Origin: Ypsolopha sequella
Taxonomy: Eukaryota > Arthropoda > Insecta > Lepidoptera > Ypsolophidae
NCBI GenBank assembly: GCA_934047225.1
Contig: OW203997.1
Coordinates: 9,720,417 to 9,784,416 of the forward strand
DNA: 64,000 nucleotides
Reading direction: 5' to 3'
Positions 11,704 to 22,619 of the stretch are shown piece by piece. Each line of letters opens with the position of its first letter. The stretch's first letter is position 1. The translations under genes and the position numbers were made by a program. The notes below the pieces were generated by a model. It had not been told where the DNA came from. It did not search any database and was given only the letters and a program-made list of their open reading frames with translations.

Positions 11704-13949
11704 TTGGTTACTATTTTCAACGAGCTTTATCATGAAGACCCCCGAGAATATAAAGCAGTGATGAGAGTGACACCTGAACAAGTCGAAAGACTTTTAAATT
11801 TAATAAAAACAAAAATAGAACGTCAAGACACATTGATGAGAGATGCAATAGCAGCAAGGGTAAAGTTGAAAGCAACCCTGTGTTCCCTAAGCTCAGGAAT
11901 ATCATACAGACTGCTATCAATATTTTTCTGGATTTCTAACCGGTCGGCCATAGCTTCAGGCTTCGAGAGGCGCGCCAAGCGGTTCTTCTTGCGACGGCGC
12001 AGACGGAGAGAACAAATGTATGAAGTTGTATAGAGCCGGCCATGAGTCACCGCTCGCGCGTCAAGTCCGGCTTCGAGTGACTTGCGCTCTCTCGACGGCG
12101 GTGTGCGGGAAGGCGGGGAGCCGCGCCAGTGATCGAGCGCAAAGGACGAACCTAGTATCGAGCGCTTTGAGCAAGCGAGCGCGCTATACGTCCGATGCGC
12201 TCGAAGTCGCGGACGGGTGTCGTACCGGGCAAAGCCCGTCGCAAAAACTGCCTGGAAGCGCAGCAAGAAGCGCCGCCAGAAGGTATAGCTTCTATATCAA
12301 CTTTTATACCAGAAGTTTGTGACGCTATTTCTGAAGCTTTGGATGAACATTTTCAAATAAGTAGAAGTGTGGTAAAAACTTCATGAGTAGATAATGTAAA
12401 GGTTAAATTAACTTATTCAATTATACATGTGTGACTCATACTAAATAAATAAAAATTAAACCATACAAAATTACCAAACAAACAATAATACAAAATAAAC
12501 ATTATTGCATATTCACAGTAGCATCTATCATCGCTCTGACTATTGAATCAGTAAAGTTGATATCCTCGTATGATGCATTTGATGATTGTTTAACAACTGA
12601 TTGAACTGGCTGCTGCACAGAAACTGTTTCTGTAGGCCGATAAGGTAGTAGGGCAGGTCCGTGGAATAGCACACTGGATCCTGGTGACGGTGACGATATG
12701 TAGGACTGTGGTGATGATGTAAGTGCAGATGCGTTCCGGGCATATATAGCTTTTTTTACGGTATCGTGAAAGTATTTGTTGGATTTCATCTTTGGCATCT
12801 ACAAAATCGAGTAATTGGAGCTCTCTCAATTGAATAGTGACGTGTTTTTCAACAACATCACACTCGTCATCTTGCTGAGTACAGCTGGAAGATTCTATAG
12901 TACTGTTTAGTTCTTTAAGTTCATTAATAGCTGCTGTAATTCCACTCGTTTCTTGGGCAATATTATGTGACTTTTTACCTTTAACTGGTTTTTTTATTTT
13001 GGTTCAGTGTTCTGTCACTGGACTTGATTGATTTATCATCAGTTTTATCATCGGTTTTATCATCAGTTTTACCATCAGTTTCATCATCAATGTCTTGACC
13101 ACTATCTTCCAAATTTTCAGACTCCGACGTAGTATTGTTCTTCTGCAATTAAAATACGAAATTAATATTTTTTCAGGTACCAAACAGAAAGGAATGGGAA
13201 GACATACAAGTAGGATTACACCACAGGTAGAACTTTCCAGGATGTTATGGAGCCATCGACGGCAAACACGTGGTGATTAAAGCTCCCCCCAATTGCGGTA
13301 GTTAATACTACAACTATAAATGAACTAACAGCTTGGTCCTCCTAGCGGTCGTGGATCATGACTACTGTTTTAAATATGTGGACATAAGCTCATATGGGTG
13401 AAATTCTGACGGTGGTGTTTTCCAAGCTTCTTCATTGTTTCCAGTGTTAGAAAATGGGTCATTATTGTCAGAAGGTGGATTACTAGTGGGAATGATGCAT
13501 TTCCTCTTAAGACATACTTTTTGAAACGCTATCCCAATGAGCCCACGATTGCTGAAAAAACTTACAATTAAAGATTTACTAGGGTAAGACGCATAGTAGA
13601 AAATAGATTTGGTATTTGAGCATCTCGATTCCGTGTTTTGGGAAAACCTATCCAGTTGCGAGAGGAAACCGCAATAAACATTATTCGAAATAGATGTGTA
13701 CTGCACAACTGGTTACGCTAATCATCACCACACACCTACACTCCACCTGGTAGTGTGGATTATGAAGATATTGTAAATTTCACCACGATACTTATAACGT
13801 GGATATCAGAAATAAATGCGTTACCGTGCATCGCCCGTTCGCGAACAAATAACAGATCAAAAGCCGTTGCCGAAAAATTGAGAGAAAAATATAAAAATTA
13901 CTTTTGTAATGAGGGTGCTGTCTCCTGGCAAAATTATATGATTAACTAG
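11704..13949 (+). pseudogene. PIF/Harbinger (HARBI1-like) transposase, broken
   Basis: Exon 1 (11704 to about 12373) has EDPREYKAVMRVTPEQVE, RQDTLMRDAI and, after an insertion, STFIPEVCDAISEALDEHF. An intron seems to run from a GTAAAA donor near 12374 to a TTTTTCAG acceptor near 13176. Exon 2 (13177-13949) has the nuclease core: GAIDGKHV (first Asp), VVDHDYCFKYVDI (second Asp), NSDGGVF, a late RIVENRFGI region likely bearing the acidic third residue, VLHNWLR, and the C-terminus AVSWQNYMIN. It is inactivated by several in-frame stops in exon 2, frame slips, and a 327-bp insertion in exon 1. An active copy would cut and paste the element in the nucleus, normally together with a MADF/Myb-like partner. 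Confidence 0.8.
11958..12284. mobile_element. 327-bp GC-rich insertion in the transposase exon
   Basis: Bounded by an exact 8-bp duplication ATAGCTTC (11950-11957, 12285-12292). Removing it restores the transposase reading in register. It is strikingly GC-rich (GCGCGCC, CGGCGCAGACGG, GGCGGGGAGCCGCGCC) against AT-rich surroundings. No clear terminal inverted repeat or recognised protein was found. Confidence 0.65.
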
Positions 13950-14646
13950 CTGTACCCAACATAAATAAATAAAGATTAAATTAAAATCCACGTTTTTTTA
14001 ACTTTTTTGACACCTGTCACTTTTGACATAACATCTGACATTTTTACAATATTATTAACTTTTTTGACATCTGTTACTTTTGACATAACATCTGACTTTT
14101 TACGACAATTTGAACTTTTTTGAAATCTCTCATTTTTATGATTATTTGAATTTTAGACATCAGTCACTTTTGATATGACATCTAATATTTTTATAACATA
14201 AACTTTGTAGAATGTGGAGGAAATACGTACTTACAATAATGAAGCAAAATGTTTAATTAAAACGAAAAAAAAAAAAATTATGTATTTATTTATATAGAAG
14301 ATAGAAGATAATTAAATGTAACCAACTACATCAATGGAATAAAGTGTTAGGCACTCACCAGAATGCTTGTTCTTTTCTTTTCTTTTAAATTAATTGTTTT
14401 CATTGTATAATCCATTATATCGAACCATTTTATAGATGGCTTGTACACTTCGTCTGCGGCACATTTTTTTTTCGATTTTATTGACTTCTTGGTTGTAGGT
14501 AGATTGTATTTTTTTATTTTCTTAGTTACCTCGCTGGTGTTACCTAGATGCATTTCTTTTGCAATGTGTTCCAAAGATGCTTTTCTCATATCTATATTTC
14601 TGTAATTTTTATCGAAACACTTTCCATGTTCTCTGTAAAGATTCAT
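12502..14646 (-). pseudogene. Harbinger accessory protein with MADF and BESS-like parts, broken
   Basis: Exon 1 (14646 to about 14361) encodes a MADF-type DNA-binding domain: NLYREHGKCFDKNYRN, RKASLEHIAKEM, SEVTKKIK, YKPSIKWFDIMDY. It ends at a GTGAGT donor. Exon 2 (about 13143-12502) follows a TTGCAG acceptor and holds a D/K-rich repeat (TDDK units), a BESS-like stretch (ELQLLDFVDAKDEIQQIL) and a Ser/Pro-rich C-terminus. At least two frame slips and a stop break exon 2. In related elements such proteins help the transposase reach the nucleus and bind the ends; that role is from family knowledge. The transposase exon 2 lies inside this gene's intron. Confidence 0.7.
13997..14200 (+). repeat. 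Imperfect tandem repeat, unit about 65 bp
   Basis: Three to four degenerate copies of AACTTTTTTGACATCTGTYACTTTTGACATAACATCTGAC-like sequence (core TTTTGACATAACATCTGAC), inside the accessory-gene intron. Confidence 0.6.
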
Positions 14647-15010
14647 GAATACAATATTATTATCAGAAGATTATCTTTCCGCAGCCATTTTGAATTCGAT
14701 AAAAGCTCGTACGTAGGCGCAGCACACAAAAAAATACAGGTTCCGCTAACAACTGTCCGGCTGGTACTGGCGAGCTACTGCCGAACGCGTCCAAACGAAG
14801 CGAATGATGACCGAGCTGGTGTTATGTGCGAGTTACTGACCTGTGAACAGGCGAGTGAAAACAAAAAACGTAGAAGTAACTCGGATGCGAGCTACTGTCC
14901 AACTCGCACCTACGAGTTACTCGTAAGTTACGTCCAAACGGTGCAAGTTACTGCAGTGCAGTTACTCGGCAGGCTGACTAGCCATTATGGCTAGTTAACA
15001 CAGTGCGAGC

Positions 15011-15424
15011 TAACGTACGCTTAGACAGTACGCTTCTTGCACTTCTTGATTGTTACGCTTCTTGATTCAACTTAATTAAATTATAAGTTGCAACTTATTT
15101 GAATTTAAATTCTTTAAATTGAATTTTAAATTTGAATATTAAAGTAAAAACCAGTAAGGTTCAAAATGAAAAGAATCAAATAAAAAAAGTACAGTAATTT
15201 TAATACTATTTAAAATGTTGAATTATACGTAAAGAACGTATGTAAAGAAGAAAAACAAGTATAGGTACGTAAAGAAGACAGGGTTGCGAATATATTACGG
15301 CTTACAGCCAAAAGTAGGAAATTATATCTCCTACAACGATTATTATCATAGTCGTGGGAGAATTGACGCGCCTTATACTCGAGGAGTTTTAGAAATCTTT
15401 TATATCTGCCGTCGTATAACATTA
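15011..15424. other. No gene recognised
   Basis: AT-rich. Contains short frames (15210-15422, 15284-15544) with no likeness to known families. Confidence 0.4.
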
Positions 15425-15650
15425 ATACCTATATTTCAATGGAAATTTAATAAAAACTCTGTATTTCGTGATCACAGGTTTTTCGGTTGGCCTAGCAACT
15501 ACGGCAAAAAGCATGCTATTTTGAACAATAAGCCAACATCATAGACTTCAGTAAACATCATGATAGATGCAAAATGAGGTGTTCAGCTTGCGAGATCAAT
15601 CACTTCAAAAAGCGAAATCTATCTTACACATTGGTAATTAAAAAAGGAAT
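15425..15650 (-). repeat. Downstream flank shared by the gene family (G2 copy)
   Basis: Aligns with 40225-40460 (below G6) and the flanks of G3-G5: TCGTGATCACAGGTTTTTCGG, GCGAGATCAATCACTT and AAAAAGCGAAAT. It shows that the duplicated unit reaches several hundred bases past the stop codon. Confidence 0.7.
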
Positions 15651-15870
15651 GTAAATAAAATAGCAGAGTAATTTTATAACCAGTATATTATTATGTGTAT
15701 TACAAAGAAAAAGGAAACATTTGATAGAACTTAAAAGAAAATAGATTTGTACATCACTAGTTGATATTAACTGTAAAGCTCAATACACATACGGACTGGT
15801 GTAGTAGTGAAGGTGGTAACTGGAACTTGGGTGACAATAAATAAGTTATCATATAACATTACTTAATACA

Positions 15871-18838
15871 TTAATTAATGAAAACTTGACGTTGGGGAGG
15901 GTAAGAACTGAGAGTAGGAGAGTTGTATGTGACGGTACCAGGAGCAGAGACGGTGGTGATTTGAGGGTCTTGAGAGAAGTAAGTGACGGGTGAGGCGGTG
16001 GCGACGGTCCTAGTGAAGGTGAGAGGCCCGTTTTGGTTGGGTGGACCATAGGTTTTGGTTATGACAGGAGGAGCTGGCTTATTTGAAGAGTAGAACGGTA
16101 GCGGTGACGCATGGAACGAGCCGTACCCAGGGGGAAAGAAAGACGTCACTGGTGATCTGCCTGGGAAGTTGCCGTTACGGATGGCTGACACGGCACACAG
16201 AAACTGTAACAACTGAAAAAAAAAATGGAAAATTATGGAATGAAAATTAAAAAGACCGTAGGTACACAGTTTTTTTTATTTATGATCAATATGGCTGGGG
16301 GATATTGCTATAAGCAGTAAGTGCCGCCTTTGTATACAATGTCTGTTCGCTATGTAAAAATGTGTTTTAAATATCTACGTAAATGTACAAAAGTGTAATA
16401 AATAAAAATTAAATTAAAAAAAGACGTTCCTATTAAGTATACTATTTTGCTAAATTATACTTCTAAAAAATTATTAATATATTTGGAAATTTGGGAGCTG
16501 GTCGTATCATAAACTATTGAATAGAAATAATAATAATTATCAAGCCCATTCTTTATATTTGATATATTTCTTAGTTTTACAAGTAAATCATCAAGTGTGA
16601 TTTGAACTGACAAGACGAGGATTTAGGAGGGAAAAATATATTTCAACCTACGGGTATATACGCTGAACCTCATTTTTTGAGACCACGACGAAAAGTATTT
16701 TTTTTTTTTGCCTGGAAGCACAAAGTGGGCATTAAGTAGTAGGTATGTAGTATGGTAGTAAGCTGATTCAAAAATTATCGTAACTTGCGTTTTATTTTCT
16801 TGATATAGACACGCTTTTAAGTTGTTGTGTAGGATAATTTACAAAGCTTTACATACAATAACATAAATTTGCTAGAAAAGCTTAACATACATTAAACTAT
16901 TATCATTTAATGCCATAAATGTGGAATGACTTGCCCCCACCTATTCGAGAATGCAAGACGAAGGCTAATTTTGGAATTAAACTCAAGTGCTATTTAATTG
17001 AAAATCAAATAACGATGCCTTGATATGAAATAATCTATTTAGTATTTTATAAATATGCATTTTTAAAAGTATTTTTGCTATTATTAGTTTATTTATTTCA
17101 GATTTACTTATTAAACAACTACAATTTATTTATTTTTCTTATCATTTTTATGTATTTTATGCTTTACGCTTTTTATTTTTTTTATTTTAAGTTTGATATT
17201 ATTATGTTCTAGTTATCTAGTTAGGATCCAGCAGAATACCAGCGGTGTGGCTTCGGCTGTGGCATTAAGCTGAGCTGGACTCCTTTTTCATAACCACAGA
17301 ATATGGCTATTTCGTTTTTAATTTGTTTCCTTTTTTGTTTTGTTTTCTGTGGTGTCTGAAATAAAGCTCTTTTCTTTCTTCTTTTTTTCTTTCTAAATCA
17401 TTGTTATTAAATAGTCTTATTTAAGTAAAAATAAGAAAAACATTAATAAGTAATTAAACTGTATATTAAGCAGGGCTTACTGAAAAAGGCATATTATAAA
17501 ATAATTGAATATTTGGATGACGGTGAAGCATGGTGTTACAGTGATAATGTTATTTGTCATGACAGTAGTTTATGATTAAGTTAAGTACCTAGTATAATTT
17601 CCTAATTTATGATTCCTCTAAGGAGTTAACATTAATTTATTACAGACTGTAAAAGGAAATAGACTATATGAGACGGGTAGACAAAGATATATATGTTTTT
17701 CTTTTTTTCATTAACTTGAATTCCTGCTGTATTGTATTTTCTTATCCCTTAGTTAAAGTAAATATAAGTAATTTATAAAGTATAAGTTTTATGTAAAAAA
17801 AAGACGTGATCTTGCTAAGTTTCTTGCCGTTCTTCTTAGCAAGACTAATCGAATGGGCGGAGGTAGGCATGTATTTGTATATGTAACCTATTAGTATGTA
17901 GTATTAGGATGTGATTTGGTCGGCCGCCTCGATTTGTGCTGGGGTTTCGGTTGGTGGTCATTGAACCTTGTTCCTGGTCCCTGGCCGGGTCTCCGGTATG
18001 GGTTCGGGCGGTTGATTGGATTTCACCTTGTATAATATATATTTTACCTATCATTTTAATTGTATATATATTGCTACATAAATTAAATAAACCTTTAATC
18101 TAGTTCATGTGCATTTATTATTTTTATACATATATTTTTTATATATTAAATTTGACGTGTAAAAAGTGTACTATATATACCTACTTTGCAAAATAAACTA
18201 TTTGAATTTAAGTTTGAATAAGTTGTGTCTTTTGGAACGAGACCCATCGCTACCACCTTAAACATGTCTTTTTTTCTAAATAATTAAACCAACACCAATA
18301 ATGGCGAAAGTTTAAAACAGAGCTGGACGGCCATTCTGGCGCGTGCGCAAAAATTGCGAAAGTAGAATCATCTATCATTTCCGTAGAAAATCCCTTGTAA
18401 AACCACTCGAAATCGACCGTAGCAAATAATTTTGCACTTGCCAAAATCACCATGTTACGACGTGCGGAAAAATTTCCAAGGCAAATTTCGGTTGATTATG
18501 AATTGGATTTTCTATCGATATGTATCGATTTTTTAAATTGAAAACATAAAATTATCATCACTTATATCCCATAGCTTTATTTGATGAAGCTAAGTCACTC
18601 CATTTAAGATCGTATGGTATATTTATCATTCTAAAATCTTTCGAATGACTGATATTGCGGGTGAAAAAATCCTGGGAAAATTAAAATAAAGACTTACGTT
18701 ATTATCAGAAGGCGTCACCGTTGCACAAATTCGTGGAATAAGATCGGAATTTAAAATCAAGTTTTCGATTTCAGTCAATGCCGTGGACAGAGAAATTAAG
18801 GTACTCAACATAAAAATTAACTTTAAAGTTCCGGCCAT
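15871..18838 (-). CDS. G2: two-exon secreted Pro/Tyr-rich protein
   Basis: Exon 1 is 18838-18698 (47 codons) and exon 2 is 16212-15871 (113 codons plus stop), joined in phase 0 at GTAAGT and TTTTTCAG; total about 160 residues. The signal peptide is MAGTLKLIFML...STA, then a helical stretch ending LIPRICATV, then LLQFLCAVSA from exon 2, pairing two Cys 15 residues apart. The tail begins IRNGNFPG and carries the family block KPAPPVITKTYGP, but it is shorter than in G3-G5 and ends with a different C-terminus (RQVFIN). It lacks the third Cys (PCNND) of G3-G5. The 2.5-kb intron has taken a LINE 3' UTR fragment (16290-16420), a 5'-truncated LINE (16921-17392) and another repeat (17930-18220). An in-frame ATG at 18895 lies too close to the TATA box to be in the mRNA. 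It may be active or newly decaying: no frame break is seen. Confidence 0.65.
16290..16420 (+). mobile_element. LINE 3' UTR fragment in the G2 intron
   Basis: GATATTGCTATAAGCAGTAAG, GTGCCGCCTTTGTATACAATG, then AATAAATAAAAATT; same tail as 7785-7955. Confidence 0.6.
16921..17392 (+). mobile_element. 5'-truncated LINE in the G2 intron
   Basis: Opens in the last codons of a reverse-transcriptase ORF (MWNDLPPPIRE, FGIKLKCYLIENQ, stop at 17023), then a 3' UTR with AATAAAGCTC and a TTTC-rich tail. Paralogous introns run straight through ATGGCATAAATCAC here, which fixes the left junction. Confidence 0.7.
17930..18220 (+). repeat. Dispersed repeat F, copy 1
   Basis: GGTTGGTGGTCATTGAACCTTG, shown in part (GGTCATTGAACCTTGTTCC), then GTCTCCGGTATGGGTTCGGG and TACCTACTTTGCAAAATAAAC; repeated at 20505-20755. 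Confidence 0.75.
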
Positions 18839-18908
18839 TTTATTGTTTGGGAGTTCTACTCTTGTAAACGAAATTGCAAGAAGTCTCTGAGACACAAAAA
18901 ACGAATCA

Positions 18909-18916
18909 TTTATATA
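18909..18916 (-). promoter_or_regulatory. TATA box of G2
   Basis: TATATAAA on the minus strand, 70 bases before the G2 ATG. About 100 bases further upstream (19001-19035) is the block TTCAACTGTTCAAACTGATG (minus-strand reading), shared with the other paralogue promoters. Confidence 0.6.
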
Positions 18917-19339
18917 TAATTTGGAGCTGTCAACAATGTTTAAATAGGTAGGTTATATATTTTGAGAAGAGTTATTACGACAAATGATTTATATTAACGA
19001 TAACGCATCAGTTTGAACAGTTGAATAAATTTTGCAAACGAATTTACGCAAAAAGCCTTTCACATGTAACGGCTAATACCTGAAGAATTAATAGAATAGC
19101 ACCCGTAGCACTATGACACGCGATTTCGTTTGTCACGCGTTTTATCGATCTATACAGTGACAAACGACGTCGCGCGTCACCGTGGTGCACGGGTTGGGTT
19201 ATCACAAGTAAACTTATCCTCATTCGAAGTATTCATAAGCATTAAAGAATTCACGCTACACATTCTGGGTGGGCAAATTATGTCAAATTATGAAAAGTGG
19301 ACAACTTGGAACGTGTCATCGCCTTTGGTAGCCAAAAGA

Positions 19340-19441
19340 CCTCTCCTTCTGGTTAACTCCATAACAGGCCTGGCATTTTCTTACTCTAGTTACCCTCAAG
19401 GCTCTCCTATACTACCCCGTCTGCTTCTTTCAAGTGATTGA
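19340..19441 (+). pseudogene. Possible relic of an exon 2 of the secreted family
   Basis: Around 19370-19410 the plus strand reads GL....SYSSYPQGSP. G1 exon 2 has GL....SSYPGYPQGSQ, with an exact 16-base DNA match (TACCCTCAAGGCTCTC). No acceptor, CAVS motif or paired exon 1 was found nearby. It could be a decayed seventh copy in plus orientation, or a chance match in Pro/Ser-rich sequence. Confidence 0.35.
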
Positions 19442-20500
19442 TAGCATTCGAGCCCCAACTATTATCGACATACAGAAGGCAGTCGTTATAATTGGGAACG
19501 GCTTCTAGTTTTCTGAAAATTATCTAATACAGGCTGTTGATTTGTTCAGCAACTTCCGTCACAGGGTAGGTTCTATTCACGATACTGATGACGAAAACAT
19601 AAAATTTTGATAATTTTGATAAAAAAAACTTTGTTTTTCGTAAATTTATTTATGATAATTTGGAGGCGACATAAAACGTCTATTATACGACAGGCATTAT
19701 GAAAAGCACTGGCGTAGCGGTACCGGGGTAGGTTGGGGCACCTAAGTAATACTGCTTTGCCCTGTAGTGACCATTTTTCAAGAGAATTTTAAATTGTAAA
19801 GCTTTTTTGCACACCTGCCTCTGTAATTTTCTTGTACTTTCTGTCTGGTTGACTGGGAGAAAATGCTTTTAGCATTAAGTCCACCTGTTGTACATTAAAA
19901 TAACACAGTTGTGCTATAAATAATTAAGAAGAAGAATAAGAATAATTTTAGGTCATATAATAAAGGGCATTAGCCCGTTCTATAATTCCCCTAACTTAAT
20001 TCCTAAAAGTTTTTTTTCAGAGAATATACGCCAATTTAGATTATAGTTGTCATTATCATAGTTGGTATATAATTTGATAATGACTTTTTTATGATTTTTA
20101 AAGAATTTTCAGATATGACGTCACTTGGGGCATTTTAGGTGTTATACTGATAGTGGATTTTTGCTTTGCTTATAAAAAGTGATCTCTCTCTGTCTGTCTT
20201 CTCATCTGTCATCCATCTGTCAAACTAGTCGGAAGCAAATTATCATAAACTAGCTTCTGCCTGCGGCTTCACCCGCGTGGCACAGGAATCAAAAGACATA
20301 AGCGCTCCTGTCACTCCCTCTCAACTGAATATACAAATTGACAATATCCCAAACAAAGCTAGCGAGGTCGAAAAACTCGCATGTTCGGACTACGGACGCG
20401 CACAGCTTGGCCTTCGGCTACGCAGGCGCGTTCTCCGTCCTTGCTAGATATACTCCCAGCTTCCACGACGCTGCGAAAAAGTTTATAAACTAAACTCACT
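19442..20500. other. No gene recognised
   Basis: Only a short common lepidopteran repeat piece near 20250-20275 (CTTCTGCCTGCGGCTTCACC) stands out. Confidence 0.4.
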
Positions 20501-20504
20501 GAAC

Positions 20505-20755
20505 TCGGTTGGTGATCATTGAACCTTGTTCCTGGTCGTTGGCCGTGTCTCCGGTATGGGTTCGGGTGGTTGATCAGATTTTACCGTGTATAATTATAGA
20601 TTTTACTTATCATTGTATGTATTGTAAATTAAATAAACCTTTAATTAAGTTCTATATTTGTTTATTTTTATTACTTATATTTTTATAAGATTAAATTTGA
20701 CTCGTAAAAAGTGTATTATGTATACCTACTTTACAAAATAAACGTTTATTCAACT
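20505..20755 (+). repeat. Dispersed repeat F, copy 2
   Basis: Direct repeat of 17930-18220. Confidence 0.75.
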
Positions 20756-20789
20756 CTGCCCAGTTTTTGGCTTAGGGTGTTATTTGATT

Positions 20790-20896
20790 AAAGGTTTTGT
20801 TGAATAACTTTTGAGTGAATTTTGAATTTTAGTGTTCTGTTTCGGTTAATTAGAAAAAGGCGGGTTTTTCACAATCCGGTTGCGAAACCGCTCTTA
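20790..20896 (+). repeat. Dispersed repeat E, copy 2
   Basis: Same as 11345-11443. It is followed by CATTGTGCAGAAGTAATAAAT, which recurs at 48905-48930. Confidence 0.75.
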
Positions 20897-21563
20897 ATTG
20901 CATTCTTGTTTTTCATTGTGCAGAAGTAATAAATCACTAATTACACATTAAAACATCTGTTCGCTTCTTCAGTGCTTGAATATGGTATAGGCTATGAGCA
21001 AATTTTACAGGAGACTTTTTTGTTTAGTTTGGGTAGCAGAAGAAGTTTATTATAACTAACGATGGTTAAGGGATGATATCATATACTTGTACCCTGTTAA
21101 GAAAATACAACTTAATAATAAAATATGTAAGCCTAACAATTCTTATTTTCAGTTTTTAAATGGATACACAATAAATCGACACAACCGAAGTTATTAGAAA
21201 TACGATGTTCTGACGTGGATGTATGCTAGTATTATCAATTTTCAGGTCCGTGCTTGTTTATTGTATAGACTTTTTTGTATATGGGGTATGTTCTGTTTTA
21301 TGAATTATAGATTTTTATTAATGCCGTATGAAATTATAGGACTACCGATTTGTGACTTTAGACCTTTATCATCTTCTTCATCAATCCCAAAACGGAAGCA
21401 GACTCTTCCAAATAAAAAAAATATTTTTTCAAATCGGTTCAGAAATTACTCAGTTATGGAATAACAAAACAATACGGTTGAATTGAGAACCCTCTTCTTT
21501 TTAGAAGTCGGTTAAAAATAAGATTTGCGCGTCCTTGTGTACCCTCTGGATTGGATACTCGCT

Positions 21564-21613
21564 ATCGAACATACCTAGTATTATTAGTACTAATAATACT
21601 AGGTATGTTCGAT
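21564..21613. repeat. Perfect 50-bp palindrome
   Basis: ATCGAACATACCTAG ... CTAGGTATGTTCGAT around the centre AGTACT, with no mismatch and no spacer. Confidence 0.9.
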
Positions 21614-21779
21614 TACTAATTTAGTACTACTTGATAGTTATTTACGTTTTTTTTTATCAGAAAAATTGTGTTATTTTTGCTGGCTGTACAAAATGCTCCA
21701 GGTTGCGCCTACCCAACCCTATTTATTTTGTTGTAGTTTTTTTAAAACTAAGATAAGTATTGGTCACATGTCGGTACTG

Positions 21780-22430
21780 GATATAAAACTCGCCCAATGG
21801 TGTTATTCGCAGATGATAGCACAGTAATTATAAAATGCCATAATTTTGAACATTTTGAAAAAGAAATATTGGATTGGCTTGACAAAACTGAAACAAAGAC
21901 ATTTTATCAACATGTAAATGAAACCACAGATTTGAATATTAATTATAATTCAAAAACAGTAGAGGAAGTCAAAGCTACACGATTTTTAGGATTAATTATT
22001 GACAACAACCATACATGGAAGGTTCAGGCAAAAGAAGTGTGTAATAGATTGGGTAGATTAGCATTTCTTCTGTATAAACGGCTTACCATGGGCTCGTAGC
22101 ATCAATCTTACGGTACGGAATTATATTCTGGGGCAATTCCACAGAGAAAGAAACCGTCTTTAAAACCCAAAAACGGTGCATATGGTCAATGTGTGGCCTA
22201 AAACAAACGGACAGCTGTGAGCTAATGTTCAAGTCACTCAAAATTCTCACCATGCCTTCTCTTTATATTTACGAAGTCGCGATTTTTGTAATAACTAATC
22301 CTGAATTGTTTGTTAAAGTCTCCGATGTACACCAAGTGGTGTGCACAGAACTTTTTGCTGGAAAAGCAAACAATTGGTCAAGAACAACAATAAAAAAATA
22401 TGAAAAAATTTTAATATCAATTTGAAAAAA
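21780..22430 (+). pseudogene. LINE reverse-transcriptase relic
   Basis: Contains the reverse-transcriptase active-site motif as LFADDST (box with DD), then VKATRFLGLIIDNNHTWK (the usual LG..ID....W stretch) and, after a frameshift near 22097, RYGIIFWGNS, QKRCIWSMCGL and SLYIYEVAIF, all typical of the end of jockey/CR1-like ORF2. The 5' part with endonuclease and fingers is absent. A frameshift and internal stop make it inactive. Confidence 0.8.
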
Positions 22431-22605
22431 AAAAAATTATGACGCCAGGGTAGACAATGTCTACCCTAGAGTGAAAATTTCCTATTCAAACTTTTTTTTT
22501 TAAAGTAGTATTTAAATTTTTTCATATTTTTTTTATTGTTATTCTTGACCAATTGCTTGCTTTTCCAGCAAAAAGTTCTGTGCACGCCACTCACTCAGAG
22601 GTTAG
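22335..22605. repeat. Inverted repeat across the LINE tail
   Basis: GTGCACAGAACTTTTTGCTGG and CAAACAATTGGTCAAGAA are mirrored by TTCTTGACCAATTGCTTGC and CCAGCAAAAAGTTCTGTGCAC. The short hairpin GGGTAGACAATGTCTACCC lies between. Confidence 0.8.
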
Positions 22606-22619
22606 GATAAAATACAATC

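Larger units (their letters stand above)
11448..15010. mobile_element. Decayed PIF/Harbinger DNA transposon
   Basis: Contains a HARBI1-type transposase (+) and a MADF-BESS protein (-), the usual two-gene content of PIF/Harbinger elements. Both ends hold repeated GCGAGCTACTG-like motifs and small hairpins, and both carry CTAGTTWACACAGTGCGAGC in the same orientation, so the exact termini and target duplication are unresolved. Confidence 0.7.

Noticed and set aside
12020..12322. 100-codon frame and the opposing 147-codon frame in the GC-rich block
   Set aside because: GC-rich DNA has few stops; the frames cross the insertion boundary into the transposase exon and resemble no protein.
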